Source of the DNA: Firmicutes bacterium CAG:95
GTDB lineage: Bacteria; Bacillota; Clostridia; Lachnospirales; Lachnospiraceae
Length of the DNA stretch: 64,000 nt
Direction of reading: 5' to 3'
Assembly (NCBI GenBank): GCA_000438155.1
Contig: FR902940.1
Location: forward strand, 28,788 to 92,787
Shown here: positions 26,579 to 36,354 of the stretch, piece after piece
Layout of the letters: the number at the start of each line of letters is the position of its first letter
Position numbering within the stretch: position 1 is the stretch's first letter
Position numbers and translations under genes: made by a program
Notes under the pieces: generated by a model
Told to the model about the DNA's origin: nothing
The model's input: only the letters and a program-made list of their open reading frames with translations
Database searches by the model: none

Positions 26579-28006
26579 CTATCTATTTCTTTTTATAATT
26601 TGCTCTGCCAATTCGTCTTTTAACAAAAGCAATGTGACAAGATATGTTATAACGCACACTGCTATTTTGCATGCCAATTTTATCCAAAATCCTATCATCA
26701 GTTGATTAATTCCCAAAACAATCGGTATAAATAAAATACTTGCAATTATTACTTTTATTTGGTGACCTATAAATCCTCTATGACAAAGATAAGGAGCTGC
26801 CTTTACTGCCAGTATGGTACACACAATAATTTCCGTAATCAACGTTGCTATTGCTGCTCCCGTACATTTCATTTTTGTGATAAAAATATAATTGAGTACC
26901 ATATTCACAAATGTCCCTGTCAATGTAGCAGCAAACATATACTTCTCTTTCTTAACAATTAATAATACTCCGGCTCCGAACAAGTTCCCTAAAGTCGCAA
27001 AGATCAAGGATGAAAGTAAAACCGCAAGACTTCCTGTGGCTGCAAGATATTCCTTTCCTCCTAAAATCACTATGATCTCATTCCGCAGCAGACTCCCCCC
27101 CACAGCCATCGGAATCGTCAGACCTGTAATCAGTTGAAATACTTCCTTGAACGACTTATCATATTCCGTTTTATCCCGATAATACAAACTGCTAAGTCGG
27201 ACTGCATATACTGTGACTACAGAATTAATCAAGGATTTAACAATATTGTATAACTTTGCAGCCGCTGTATAATAACCGACCTGCTCATCTCCCCAGATCC
27301 ATCCGAGCATCGTGGTGTCCAGATTCACATAAATTGCTGTTGCAAGTGTCGTAGAAAAAATAAGCAAAATCGGACGTAAATGTTCCAATATCTTCTTTGA
27401 AAATACAATCTTAAGTGTCAGTTTTTTTCTAACATAAATATGATTTGCAAGGCCAATTCCAACAGTAGAAATCATCTGAATAATGACGTAGCGATAAACA
27501 TCTTCCTGATTCCTTACAAAACATAACAACAAAACCAGGGAAAGGATCTGAAAGATAATACTTCGAATCGTCACATAGGCATATTCTTCATATATATTTA
27601 ATACCCATTCCATTCCAATTGCATTTGAAAGAATCTGAAAGGAATAAATTGCAATCAGCCACCGGTAATTATGAAGCTTCACACTGAATATCAGTGTAAC
27701 AAATAAACACACATAGGCAAAAACTGCAGACATAAGACTTGCCGTCCACATTTCATCTGCAAACTTTTGAAACTCTTCCTTCTGATAACTTCTCTTGGCT
27801 CCTTCACGAATTGCATAGGATGCAATTCCAAGACCTCCAATCAATATAAAATAATTTGCAATGGAACTTGCATAATTCGTCTGTCCGACTCCTTCCGGGG
27901 ATAATACTCTGGTAATATATGGGAACGTAATGAGCGGAAACAACAGGGAAAATACCGTTTTAATTCCATTAAGCAGGACATTCAGACTCATAGATTTTCT
28001 TTTCAT
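26579..28006 (-). CDS. wzx: Oligosaccharide flippase (Wzx-like)
   Basis: 475 residues from ATG 28004-28006 with GAGGAA upstream; the longer frame starts inside the preceding gene. Polysaccharide-transport (MOP superfamily) protein with about 12-14 helices; typical opening MKRKSMSLNVLLNGIKTVFS, then FPYITRVLSPEGVGQTNYA, and YASSIANYFILIGGLGIASY. It should flip undecaprenyl-linked repeat units across the membrane. It is one of two Wzx-like proteins here, and ends near the large GT-C-like gene. Confidence 0.92.
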   Translation of the reverse strand: MKRKSMSLNVLLNGIKTVFSLLFPLITFPYITRVLSPEGVGQTNYASSIANYFILIGGLGIASYAIREGAKRSYQKEEFQKFADEMWTASLMSAVFAYVCLFVTLIFSVKLHNYRWLIAIYSFQILSNAIGMEWVLNIYEEYAYVTIRSIIFQILSLVLLLCFVRNQEDVYRYVIIQMISTVGIGLANHIYVRKKLTLKIVFSKKILEHLRPILLIFSTTLATAIYVNLDTTMLGWIWGDEQVGYYTAAAKLYNIVKSLINSVVTVYAVRLSSLYYRDKTEYDKSFKEVFQLITGLTIPMAVGGSLLRNEIIVILGGKEYLAATGSLAVLLSSLIFATLGNLFGAGVLLIVKKEKYMFAATLTGTFVNMVLNYIFITKMKCTGAAIATLITEIIVCTILAVKAAPYLCHRGFIGHQIKVIIASILFIPIVLGINQLMIGFWIKLACKIAVCVITYLVTLLLLKDELAEQIIKRNR

Positions 28007-28023
28007 ATAATGTTCCTCATTCC

Positions 28024-28740
28024 CTATCTCACCATCATCGCAATCCACGTCTTAATCATCTCATAATAATACCTCTTCTTACCGATCAGATGATAATGAT
28101 AAAGTAATTTCATTGTATCCCGGTATCCCTTCCGTGTATCAGAGACGCCTCCACTGGTAAAATTCGTAATAATATCATAGGTCTTAAAATACCGGATTTC
28201 TTTCTCATTACGAATTCTCAGCATAAATTCATAATCCGCAGAATAGGGATATTCAAGAGAATACCTTCCAAAGGTATCATACAGCTTTTTACTGATAAAG
28301 CAGGATGGATGGGTAATCATATCCTGTTCTATGAACTCATGGTTTTTAATATAAACCATTGTTTCCCTTCCGTCCTTGACTGCTCTTACTGCTCCATACA
28401 GAATCGAATACCGATATCCGGTATAAAGGTTCTTCATGATCTCCAGTGCGTCCGGTTCATAATAATCATCGCTGTTAACAATGCCGATCAATTCCCCGGA
28501 TGCCACTCCGATTCCTTTGTTCATGGCATCATAGATTCCCTGATCCTTTTCTGAGATCCAGCGCATCCGTCCTTGAAATAACGGCTCATATTTACGAACA
28601 ATATCCATAGTTCCATCTGTAGATGCCCCATCTATAATGATGTATTCATAGTCCTGACAGGTCTGATTCAACACGCTCTGTATCGTTCGTTCTATGGTCA
28701 TCTCACTGTTAAAACATACGGTAATAATTGTAAAAAGCAT
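28024..28740 (-). CDS. Glycosyltransferase, GT2 family
   Basis: 238 residues, short GT-A fold. IITVCFNSEMTIERTIQSVL at the start, YIIIDGASTDGTMDIV, the metal-binding NSDDYY near residue 93, and THPSCFISKKLY and YSADYEFMLRI further on. Close in build to WcaA/WfgD-like transferases of polysaccharide loci. Lies four bases after the Wzy-fusion gene, 17 bases before the Wzx start. Confidence 0.9.
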   Translation of the reverse strand: MLFTIITVCFNSEMTIERTIQSVLNQTCQDYEYIIIDGASTDGTMDIVRKYEPLFQGRMRWISEKDQGIYDAMNKGIGVASGELIGIVNSDDYYEPDALEIMKNLYTGYRYSILYGAVRAVKDGRETMVYIKNHEFIEQDMITHPSCFISKKLYDTFGRYSLEYPYSADYEFMLRIRNEKEIRYFKTYDIITNFTSGGVSDTRKGYRDTMKLLYHYHLIGKKRYYYEMIKTWIAMMVR

Positions 28741-28744
28741 GTCT

Positions 28745-30586
28745 CTATTCCTTTACCTTATAATAATTCATCTTACACAACAGATCTTTTACTTTGCATT
28801 TCCATTCCGTATAGTCATAAGTAAGTCCACCTGACCCGGAGACACCACGGATCCTTGGATATAGTGGGAAATTGCTCACGTAAATATGATTGTCCCTTAA
28901 TATTCCGGTATAAACATGCTCCAGGAAGACACCTTCCCGATCCATGACACGTCCATATTCATTTTCAAAATATTCCTCAAACTGCTTTACCGGCATAGCA
29001 TAAATCCTGGTATCATAAATATCCCTCCGTGTTGGATTGGGAATATTAAAATATGTTCTGGTTTTCTTAAGGCTGGATGTAAGCTTCGCAATATTATCGA
29101 TCTGAAGTCTTCCTGTCATTTTAACAAAATATGGTTCGTTCTTCAACAATTCACTATGTTGAAAAACATACCTCATAATCTCTCCCTCTCCATAACCCTT
29201 TCCATGGATACCGGCCTGTTCTGTATCCCCCTGAAATGACAGATATTCAAGCTGTGTCTGATGCTCTTCTGCCCTCTGTAGCAACCCTTCAAAGATATCT
29301 CCACCGTAATTACTGTTCTCGGCAAAAATAATCTTTGAAAACGCTTCAGATTCTACCAATGGCCGAAGTCCCTGCAGATACTGCTCCAGCCGTTCCTTTT
29401 CATCCCGTACCACCAGCTGTTCCATTTGTGAAGAAGGCCGGATCGTTCCTGTCACAATTCCGACAATTCTCCCTTTTTGCGCCTGTACTGACGAAATCAC
29501 CATTCCCGCAAACAGCATCGGGAACCAGCTCATCTGTGTCGATTCCATACTGTTAACTGCAACACCGCTTCCCAGTAAAAGGATTGCCATGATCACAGTG
29601 AGGTAAAAGGTTTTGCGGTCCTCTACCTTTACAACATAATGCATAACACTGATGATCGCTGATAACGCAAGGAGAAGTCCACAGTATCCTGTCGCATAAT
29701 ATATTTTAATATACATACTTTGTATCACCAGCTGGGAACCAAGATCAATTCCAAACACATGTTGTAATACAGATCCATTTGCACACTTCTGAAGAATCCT
29801 CTGCCATTCCCCATACCTGCTATACATATTCCCAAGATCGAAAAGCCGGCTGCCAAATATCCCCGCAACGCTCTCTTTGTCAATCACTCCTATGACAGGC
29901 GCATATAAGAGCACTACCACTCCCAAAAGTCCAATCACCATAATAGTAAGCAATGCCCCGGAAAGCCGCTGATTGCGCAGAACCAGCTCTACAATGTAAA
30001 TACCGATCACAGCATATACAGCCAGCATGAGCGCCATCTGGATTCCGGCATCCGAAAAAAACACCATATACGGACAGACAATAAATATTGTAAAAAGCTT
30101 TATAATAGAATTTCTGGCATACATTGCAATAAATACCATGGCAAGTATAAGGGCAAAGGCCATATCAGTATCGTTATAGTAAAAGTCCCCTCCTGCATCC
30201 TTTACAAGCCAGAGCTTTATTCCAAAATTACAGATACGTTTCCCAAGATTCAGATAGACAATAAGATATGATGCCAATACGAGGGAACCATAGCACTCCT
30301 TAATTCTGTCATAATAAATTCTCCCGACAAAATACAATAAGAATGCCGACATCACCTTAAAGTAAGTCTGATATCCCCCCGCAGACCGAAGCCACGAAAC
30401 AGTTAGAAGAATACCATACGCTGACATAATGGCATCCGTAATGCTGAAATGGCTGCGGAAATCCGGTCTGACCAGAGCAATCTGATATGCCAGTAACAAA
30501 ATCACCAGTATGACCATCCCGTAATCCAGGATCTGATATGGATAAAGCATATCTACAAATTGTTTTATAAATAAGAAAAAAGACAT
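28745..30586 (-). CDS. Wzy-like polymerase fused to a C-terminal glycosyltransferase-like domain
   Basis: 613 residues. Residues 1 to about 370 hold some ten hydrophobic helices with a periplasmic loop near 250-290 (GSRLFDLGNMYSRYGEWQRI), the build of O-antigen polymerases. From about 375 the protein turns soluble: IVGIVTGTIRPSS, SKIIFAENSNYGGDIF, HGKGYGEGEIMRYVFQHS and PYFVKMTGRLQIDNIAKL, which resembles a GT-A-like domain often found as a separate protein in surface-glycan loci. No stop or frame change separates the parts. The fusion would couple repeat-unit synthesis with polymerisation; that is inference. Confidence 0.8.
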   Translation of the reverse strand: MSFFLFIKQFVDMLYPYQILDYGMVILVILLLAYQIALVRPDFRSHFSITDAIMSAYGILLTVSWLRSAGGYQTYFKVMSAFLLYFVGRIYYDRIKECYGSLVLASYLIVYLNLGKRICNFGIKLWLVKDAGGDFYYNDTDMAFALILAMVFIAMYARNSIIKLFTIFIVCPYMVFFSDAGIQMALMLAVYAVIGIYIVELVLRNQRLSGALLTIMVIGLLGVVVLLYAPVIGVIDKESVAGIFGSRLFDLGNMYSRYGEWQRILQKCANGSVLQHVFGIDLGSQLVIQSMYIKIYYATGYCGLLLALSAIISVMHYVVKVEDRKTFYLTVIMAILLLGSGVAVNSMESTQMSWFPMLFAGMVISSVQAQKGRIVGIVTGTIRPSSQMEQLVVRDEKERLEQYLQGLRPLVESEAFSKIIFAENSNYGGDIFEGLLQRAEEHQTQLEYLSFQGDTEQAGIHGKGYGEGEIMRYVFQHSELLKNEPYFVKMTGRLQIDNIAKLTSSLKKTRTYFNIPNPTRRDIYDTRIYAMPVKQFEEYFENEYGRVMDREGVFLEHVYTGILRDNHIYVSNFPLYPRIRGVSGSGGLTYDYTEWKCKVKDLLCKMNYYKVKE

Positions 30587-30607
30587 ATGCTAACCTCTTA
30601 AATGTAA

Positions 30608-32614
30608 TCAACAGGACAATATTTCTTCTTTGTATTTCTCAATAGAAACATCCTTCGTTAAATGTCTTGCCAGGTAATCCCTTCCGTTTTCTCCCATCTG
30701 CTTCAAAGCTTCACTATCCTTTTTCCGGATAAACTCATCCATCAATTCATGAATTGCATCATAATCCTCCGGAGTAACTACCTTACCACATGCAGCCTCC
30801 TCCACAATCAGTCTCGCTTCCGATCCTTCCTCCAGTATTCCAAATACCGGTTTGCCCGCTGCCATAACACCATACAGCTTACTTGGAACCGATACCCCTT
30901 TAATTCCCTTGGCATTGACAACAAAATGAACGTCTCCTGCATTCAGGCTGTAAATGAGATCCTTCTTCTCCTGATAGGGAATGAAAACTACGTTTTCGAG
31001 GTGATGCTGTCTTTGATATTCCTTCAGTTCCTGCAATACAGATCCTTCCCCGACAAATGCAAAAGCAATCTCTTTTTCCTGTTTATACTGTGCTATCAGC
31101 TTTAACAGATTTGGCAAGTCATAATATAATCCGATATTTCCGGAATACATGATGACAAACTTATCTCCCAGACCATATTTTTGCCGGAATTTCTGTACTC
31201 CCTGATCACTTTTAGAAAGGGGATAAATTTCCTTTTCATTAATCCAGTTATTGATATAGGCATAAGGAACCATCCGGGAAGCAAACCGGTTCTTAAGTGT
31301 TTCAATCATATCCCTTCCAACTACAATGACTTTATCCGCAGCCTTGCAGCTATGCTTATCCAGTAACATCATCGCATCCAGAATCAATTTATTATTGGTA
31401 AATTCAACAGCCTTTATCTGCTCCGGATTAAAATCCTGAATATTATAAATAAATTTTGCCTTCTTCAGATGTTTACCAATCACTCCAAGAAGCCCTCCAA
31501 GTACCGGCGGCTGGGAAATGGTAAAAACATAATCCTGATGTTCCACACGAAATGTGGCTGCAATTGCAGAGAAAAAATATGAAACAATGTTTACAATCCT
31601 GCTTGGGGCAAAATCCTTACGGAATTCCGGTACCCGGATACGAAGTACGTCCACTCCATTCATATTCTCATAGTAATACTTATGCTTACGATAGTACTGT
31701 GACACTTTCCCTGTATAAGAAGGAACAGTACAAATTACGGTTATATGAAAGGACTCCTGCAATCCTTCTGCAAGCTCTGTAAGAATCTGACCTGTAGATG
31801 CCACATCCGGATAATAATAATGGGCATAAATCAGGAGATTTTTCTTATTTTCATCCCTGTATTTTTTCCATATAAAAGCATCCTTTATGGAAAGCAGAAC
31901 AAATTGTCCATTCGTCTGCACATACCGCTTCCAAAGCCGCTTGGGATCCTGTACCAGACGATACATCCATTCCAGGTAATGTCTGCGCATCCAGTCAGGG
32001 GCTCTTTTTACCGTTCCGGCATGGAAATCAAAGCCTGCCCCTACTCCAAGCATCACCGCATGAATTCTTCCCTGATGCTCATACATCCATTTTTCCTGCT
32101 TGGGAGCCCCCAGTCCAACCCATACAAAGTCTGCTCCGGATGCATTGATTCTTTCCACCGCCTGCCGATCCTCTTCTTCCGTGAGGGGGCGGAACGGTGG
32201 AGACTCCATTCCTGCAATCTTCAAATCCGGGTATTTACTTCTTAGATTCTTTTCCAGGGCAGCGATCGTTTCCGGTGTACTGCCATAAAAATAATGGGAG
32301 TATTCTGTATGCTCGGTAGCCTTCCATATGGCCGGCATCAGATCCGGCCCGGCCACCTGTTCTGCACTCCGATATCCCCTAAGCCTTTGAACCAGTGCCA
32401 ACGGACTTCCATCCGGTAACGCCAAAAATGCAGAATTCTGTATCTTTCGATATTCTGCATCCTTTTCTGACATTACAGTAGTGTGAACATTGGACAGACA
32501 GATAAACTGCCCGCGGATCTCTTCTAAATGCTCTATCATTAAATTTACGGTTTCCTGCATATTGGTAATGGCGATGTTCACCCCCAATATACGATTTGTA
32601 AATGGCTTTTTCAT
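30608..32614 (-). CDS. Fused GT26 (WecG/TagA/CpsF) and GT4 glycosyltransferase
   Basis: 668 residues from ATG 32612-32614, with GAGGAA eight bases upstream inside the previous gene's end. Residues 1-240 are a full GT26 domain: RILGVNIAITNM, LSNVHTTVMSEKDAEY, ALPDGSPLALVQR, VWVGLGAPKQEKWMYEHQ, VMLGVGAGFDFHAGTVKRAP. From about residue 262 a whole GT4 follows: LLIYAHYYYPDVASTGQILT, FIYNIQDFNPEQIKAVEF, MYSGNIGLYYDLPNLLKLI, SVPSKLYGVMAAGKPVFG, like WbuB. One chain could add two successive sugars. No internal stop or frameshift. Such a pairing as one protein is not known to me. Confidence 0.9.
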   Translation of the reverse strand: MKKPFTNRILGVNIAITNMQETVNLMIEHLEEIRGQFICLSNVHTTVMSEKDAEYRKIQNSAFLALPDGSPLALVQRLRGYRSAEQVAGPDLMPAIWKATEHTEYSHYFYGSTPETIAALEKNLRSKYPDLKIAGMESPPFRPLTEEEDRQAVERINASGADFVWVGLGAPKQEKWMYEHQGRIHAVMLGVGAGFDFHAGTVKRAPDWMRRHYLEWMYRLVQDPKRLWKRYVQTNGQFVLLSIKDAFIWKKYRDENKKNLLIYAHYYYPDVASTGQILTELAEGLQESFHITVICTVPSYTGKVSQYYRKHKYYYENMNGVDVLRIRVPEFRKDFAPSRIVNIVSYFFSAIAATFRVEHQDYVFTISQPPVLGGLLGVIGKHLKKAKFIYNIQDFNPEQIKAVEFTNNKLILDAMMLLDKHSCKAADKVIVVGRDMIETLKNRFASRMVPYAYINNWINEKEIYPLSKSDQGVQKFRQKYGLGDKFVIMYSGNIGLYYDLPNLLKLIAQYKQEKEIAFAFVGEGSVLQELKEYQRQHHLENVVFIPYQEKKDLIYSLNAGDVHFVVNAKGIKGVSVPSKLYGVMAAGKPVFGILEEGSEARLIVEEAACGKVVTPEDYDAIHELMDEFIRKKDSEALKQMGENGRDYLARHLTKDVSIEKYKEEILSC

Positions 32615-32618
32615 TCTG

Positions 32619-33182
32619 TTATTCCTCATCGGAAAGCTTTCGGATCACCCTTGCCGGATTTCCCGCAATTACGCAATTATTCTCAAATTTTCCGGATACT
32701 ACCGCTCCGGCTCCTACTACACAATTATCTCCAAGTACCGTTCCCTTTAATATCAATGCATTGCATCCAATAAAACAATTCTTACCAATCGTAATCGGTT
32801 TCGTCCCAATCTGTTCTTTGAGATCTTTCCGGCGTGCTTCCGGTTCAATAGGGTGAAAATCATTATCGAGAATCTTCACATTTCCACCAATATTGGTGTC
32901 ATCCCCAATCGTAATTCCCTTCCTGGCATAAATGGTAGCGCCGGATATTCCTACCCGGTTGCCAATATGGATTTCTGCATCCTTCACTCTGGTAACAATA
33001 ATAGTTCTGGAATACAATCCAACCAGATTTGATAAAAAAGAACTCTTTATCGTACAGTCCTCACCGATTGTAATTTCAGAACCGGAAGTATTATAGATAA
33101 ACGGCAGCCCCTTAAGCTTAAGGTGTTTTCCTGCCTTAATCTGGTTCCATTTCATATACAACTTAAATATAGCACTAAACAT
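32619..33182 (-). CDS. Hexapeptide-repeat acyltransferase
   Basis: 187 residues, left-handed beta-helix fold. Isoleucine-patch hexapeptides such as ITIGEDCTI, IHIGNRVGISGATIYARKG, ITIGDDTNIGGNVKIL, and ITIGKNCFIGCNALILKG, with a histidine in DFHPIEPE of the type used in maltose-O-acetyltransferase-like enzymes. Probably moves an acetyl group to a sugar or an aminosugar. FdtB at 36827 makes a 3-amino sugar that needs N-acetylation, but FdtC-type proteins are usually longer, so O-acetylation is equally possible. Its end overlaps the fusion transferase frame at the ribosome site. Confidence 0.85.
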   Translation of the reverse strand: MFSAIFKLYMKWNQIKAGKHLKLKGLPFIYNTSGSEITIGEDCTIKSSFLSNLVGLYSRTIIVTRVKDAEIHIGNRVGISGATIYARKGITIGDDTNIGGNVKILDNDFHPIEPEARRKDLKEQIGTKPITIGKNCFIGCNALILKGTVLGDNCVVGAGAVVSGKFENNCVIAGNPARVIRKLSDEE

Positions 33183-33185
33183 GAA

Positions 33186-34097
33186 TCACTCCTGCTCTGC
33201 TTCTTTCTGAAGGCACTGAAGTGCCTCCGGGTACTGCTCCATAAGCAATCTCCATACCTTATCATTATTCTTCTGCTGTCCCGTATTGCTGACCCATAAA
33301 CCGCTCTTTCTGGTAGAAAGGATATTATAATAAACCAAAATCGTCTGATTGCAATTCACCGTCTTAGTTCCGGCCAGTAACTCCATGCACTTTAACCACA
33401 GGTCATCCGCTGCCAAAGCATATTTTTGCAGCTTCTCCTGATCAAAGGCTTCGTTCACCACTGCCCCTGGCGGGTATAAGATCCCACTGCAGCCTACTGC
33501 CAGCGTTGCCAGAGAAGGAGCTTCCCTTCCATTATCCGGCCAGTCATTATAAGGGAGAAACTCTCCCTGCCCATCAAATGCGATACGGTGGCTCCATTGA
33601 CAAATCACATCCTGTGGAAACTTCAGATGTGTCTTCCATAATTTTTCCAAATGGTTCTCCGGATATAAAATATCATCATCAGCTGTAACGATGATTTCCT
33701 GTGGAAACCGCTTCATTGCTTCAAAATATTTCTTATGGGACTTCAGATCTTCACAATAACAGATTTCAAGTCCCCGTCCGGTTAATCGCTGTACGCTTTC
33801 CGGCAGCTGCTGATCCGGGAACTGTTCTTTTGCCAGCCATAAAATAACCCTCTTGGGTTTTAACGTCTGATTCAGCAAAGACGAAATCGTCTTCCAGACC
33901 TGACCAATTCTCCCCGGATAGGTGGTCAATGAAACGATGACCGGACCATCCTCAGAAATCCCTGTTTCACACTTTTTCTTCTGTGTAATGGGATAAATCA
34001 GATTCAGAATCAGTTTATTTGCTTTATATAATAATTTCCAGTAAGAGCGTTTTCTTTCTTTTGCCCTTACAACACTCTCATAAAAAAAACGAATCAT
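33186..34097 (-). CDS. Glycosyltransferase, GT-A type
   Basis: 303 residues. IVSLTTYPGRIGQVWKTISS, KPKRVILWLAKEQFPDQQ, and VTADDDILYPENHLEKLW, a clear DxD-type metal motif, then CQWSHRIAFDGQG and GCSGILYPPGAV. This pattern is common in glycosyltransferases of surface polysaccharide clusters of gut Firmicutes but has no assigned sugar. Four bases separate it from the next transferase gene, three from the acyltransferase. Confidence 0.82.
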   Translation of the reverse strand: MIRFFYESVVRAKERKRSYWKLLYKANKLILNLIYPITQKKKCETGISEDGPVIVSLTTYPGRIGQVWKTISSLLNQTLKPKRVILWLAKEQFPDQQLPESVQRLTGRGLEICYCEDLKSHKKYFEAMKRFPQEIIVTADDDILYPENHLEKLWKTHLKFPQDVICQWSHRIAFDGQGEFLPYNDWPDNGREAPSLATLAVGCSGILYPPGAVVNEAFDQEKLQKYALAADDLWLKCMELLAGTKTVNCNQTILVYYNILSTRKSGLWVSNTGQQKNNDKVWRLLMEQYPEALQCLQKEAEQE

Positions 34098-34101
34098 TCT
34101 G

Positions 34102-35262
34102 TTATCCTATGGATCTTCTTGCAATCTGCTTATATGAAAACTCATGCCGCCGGTTACTTAGCGCTGCCCGCTTCATCTCCTGATATTCTTCCGGATGATC
34201 CAGCAGCCCTTGAAGTTCTGTCTTAATCACTTGTACCGAATCCTCTTTCAGGAAATGGACATTGCCGCCAATATCTACGTGAGTCGTTCCGTCCCAGTAT
34301 TTACACAGTATGGGAATTCCCTGTGACACCACCTGCTCCCAATATACGGAATGCCTTCCCGGGAACACAATCAGATCTGCTGTGGCAAAATATTCATATG
34401 GCTGCTCTCCCCTGGCCCAGCCCATATATTGAATTTTCTTTCCATCACAGAGAGCATCAAAGCGTTCTTTCAGATCTTCTTCAACAGAACCAAAAATCAG
34501 CAGACGAAGCCTTGGATGCTCAATTTCCTTCACTGCCTCCATCAGAAGCAAAGTCTGGGTTTTGAACGAGTCGATTTTTCCGCCCGTCATCACGAGGAAA
34601 TCATCTTCCCGGATACCATATTTCTCCCGGATTGCCTTTCGGACCTCCGGTGACGCTGCGCGTTCCACACATTCATCATCTGCACCCATGAAAAGCAGAT
34701 CTGTTTTCTCTTTTGCAATACCATAGATATTCTGTAGGAAGTCCACCCGCGACGGCATAACGCCAAAGAACTTATCCACATAGGGTTCTACGGCCTTCGC
34801 ACATGGTTTCCACCAGAAACGGTATAATGTATTTCTTGAAAACCAGTTCCGTGCACTGTTTGAAAAATCACTGTGATTATCCGCATTTACCTTCACTTCC
34901 GGATGATGCTTTTTATATTTTGCCACCTTACGGATGTCCTGAAACTGCAGATTATGGACAAAAATGACATCCGGCTGTATTTTCTCAAGCAGCGGATAAA
35001 ACCCTTTAAAAATCCCAATCTGTTTATTGATCTTATAAGGAATCCTGAAAGCAAACGGAAGTCTTATAATATGAACGCCATCCGGATTGATATAGTCACT
35101 TTCCGTCTGGCAAAGTCCCCATTCTCCTTCATGGAAGCAATGGTCCGTGGTAATCAACGTAACATCATGTCCATCTCTTGCCTGATATTTAATAATTACA
35201 TTTTCCTGATAATTGAGTCCTTCGGTATACCCCATGGACAAACAAACATGAACAATCTTCAT
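34102..35262 (-). CDS. Glycosyltransferase, GT4-like
   Basis: 386 residues from ATG 35260-35262 (GGAGG about 13 bases upstream); a GTG at 35307 is the other option. The N-terminal KIVHVCLSMGYTEGLNYQEN and LITTDHCFHEGEW form the acceptor side, PDVIFVHNLQFQDIRKVA a typical linker, and MTGGKIDSFKTQTLLLMEAV, IQYMGWARGEQPYEYFATAD and VFPGRHSVYWEQVVSQGIP the donor side of a GT-B fold. The usual E-x7-E motif is changed to a W-E-Q-V form, so it is a distant family member. Specificity unknown. Confidence 0.82.
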   Translation of the reverse strand: MKIVHVCLSMGYTEGLNYQENVIIKYQARDGHDVTLITTDHCFHEGEWGLCQTESDYINPDGVHIIRLPFAFRIPYKINKQIGIFKGFYPLLEKIQPDVIFVHNLQFQDIRKVAKYKKHHPEVKVNADNHSDFSNSARNWFSRNTLYRFWWKPCAKAVEPYVDKFFGVMPSRVDFLQNIYGIAKEKTDLLFMGADDECVERAASPEVRKAIREKYGIREDDFLVMTGGKIDSFKTQTLLLMEAVKEIEHPRLRLLIFGSVEEDLKERFDALCDGKKIQYMGWARGEQPYEYFATADLIVFPGRHSVYWEQVVSQGIPILCKYWDGTTHVDIGGNVHFLKEDSVQVIKTELQGLLDHPEEYQEMKRAALSNRRHEFSYKQIARRSIG

Positions 35263-35319
35263 AAGGCTGTCTGACCCTCCATATGTGTTGCTGACTGATT
35301 TCGTCACAAGACTTGCAGA

Positions 35320-36354
35320 CTATTCAGAATCGTATAAATCATGACTCTGAATAGTCCGCAGATCATAAATATCAGACAGGCTCTTTACCTTAAAGCGCAG
35401 TATATTTCCCTGAAGAAAGGCAATGAATTTATTACTGGAATAAACCTTCTTCACGCTGAATGTAATTCCGTATTTCTTTAACACTTCCCGGCTCTGCTCA
35501 ATTGCCAACAGATAAGGCCGGTAAATAGCATCCTTTAATTTTCTGGAATGTGTTCCGGAACTGATATTTACTTTCTGTTCACTTAAGTATCTCAAATTCT
35601 GGAAATGATAAAAAATTAACGGGAATTCTTCTCCACTTCCTTTTACCTTTAATCGGATCTCTCTATCCTGCACTGCTGCCAGTTCATACTGCCCGAGGTT
35701 CCATGGAGCCACTCCACCGCCTAAATGCTGCAGCTCATGAACTCCTTTAAAGAGCTTCGGAAACTTTTCCAGATACTTCTGATCCCCCATCCGCTCCGGC
35801 TCATACAGGTGATAGCACCATTCCAGGCAACGCTCCTTCCACCAGTTCAGAGCTTCCTGGGAATTCTCAGACTGATTGAAATAATTAAACTCCACGCAGT
35901 ATTTCCCGCTTCTCTTACATAAGCGTCTTCCATTCCAGCTATTCTTAAAGCGGTGCTCCGTAATCGTGATATCATTTCCCGGCTGTTCCATTTCATCAAA
36001 CAACACCTGCGGATCTGCAAAGAAATATAAATCCGCATCAATATAGGTACAGCTTGGTTCCTTAAAGTGCTTGAGGACATATTCAATCGTAACCGGAGTA
36101 CAGGTCCAGCAATATTCTGCCTTGGAACGCTCTTCCTTCAGTTTCAGTAAGGTTGCATCCTCTATTTCAGAATGATGAACCATCACTGCATGCTCCAGCT
36201 TCAGATCCTTCAAAACCTCATAAGAAGAATCATCGAAACAGAAGATATATAATTTGAACTGATCAGACACTTTCTTAAGGGAATGATAGAGTGTCAATCC
36301 CTTATCCAGATAATAGCTGTCAAATAACGTACAAAATACCATTGTCCCTGTCAC
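35320..36354 (-). CDS. Putative GT-A glycosyltransferase (GT8-like)
   Basis: 344 residues. FCTLFDSYYLDKGLTLYHSL at the start, CFDDSSYEVLKDL, EYCWTCTPVTIEYVLKHF, and SCTYIDADLYFFADPQVLFD with a DxD (Asp-Ala-Asp) motif; ITEHRFKNSW and YCVEFNYF follow. This is the layout of GT8-like enzymes, shared by many uncharacterised polysaccharide genes. The GTG at 36354 overlaps the FdtA stop (GTGA) and has AAGGA six bases upstream; ATG 36342 is the alternative. Donor sugar unknown. Confidence 0.8.
   Translation of the reverse strand: MTGTMVFCTLFDSYYLDKGLTLYHSLKKVSDQFKLYIFCFDDSSYEVLKDLKLEHAVMVHHSEIEDATLLKLKEERSKAEYCWTCTPVTIEYVLKHFKEPSCTYIDADLYFFADPQVLFDEMEQPGNDITITEHRFKNSWNGRRLCKRSGKYCVEFNYFNQSENSQEALNWWKERCLEWCYHLYEPERMGDQKYLEKFPKLFKGVHELQHLGGGVAPWNLGQYELAAVQDREIRLKVKGSGEEFPLIFYHFQNLRYLSEQKVNISSGTHSRKLKDAIYRPYLLAIEQSREVLKKYGITFSVKKVYSSNKFIAFLQGNILRFKVKSLSDIYDLRTIQSHDLYDSE

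Noticed and set aside
32619..33182. FdtC/QdtC N-acetyltransferase partner for the FdtA/FdtB pair
   Set aside because: Shorter than usual for that family, has the layout of maltose-O-acetyltransferase-like proteins, and is four genes away. Left as a general acyltransferase.
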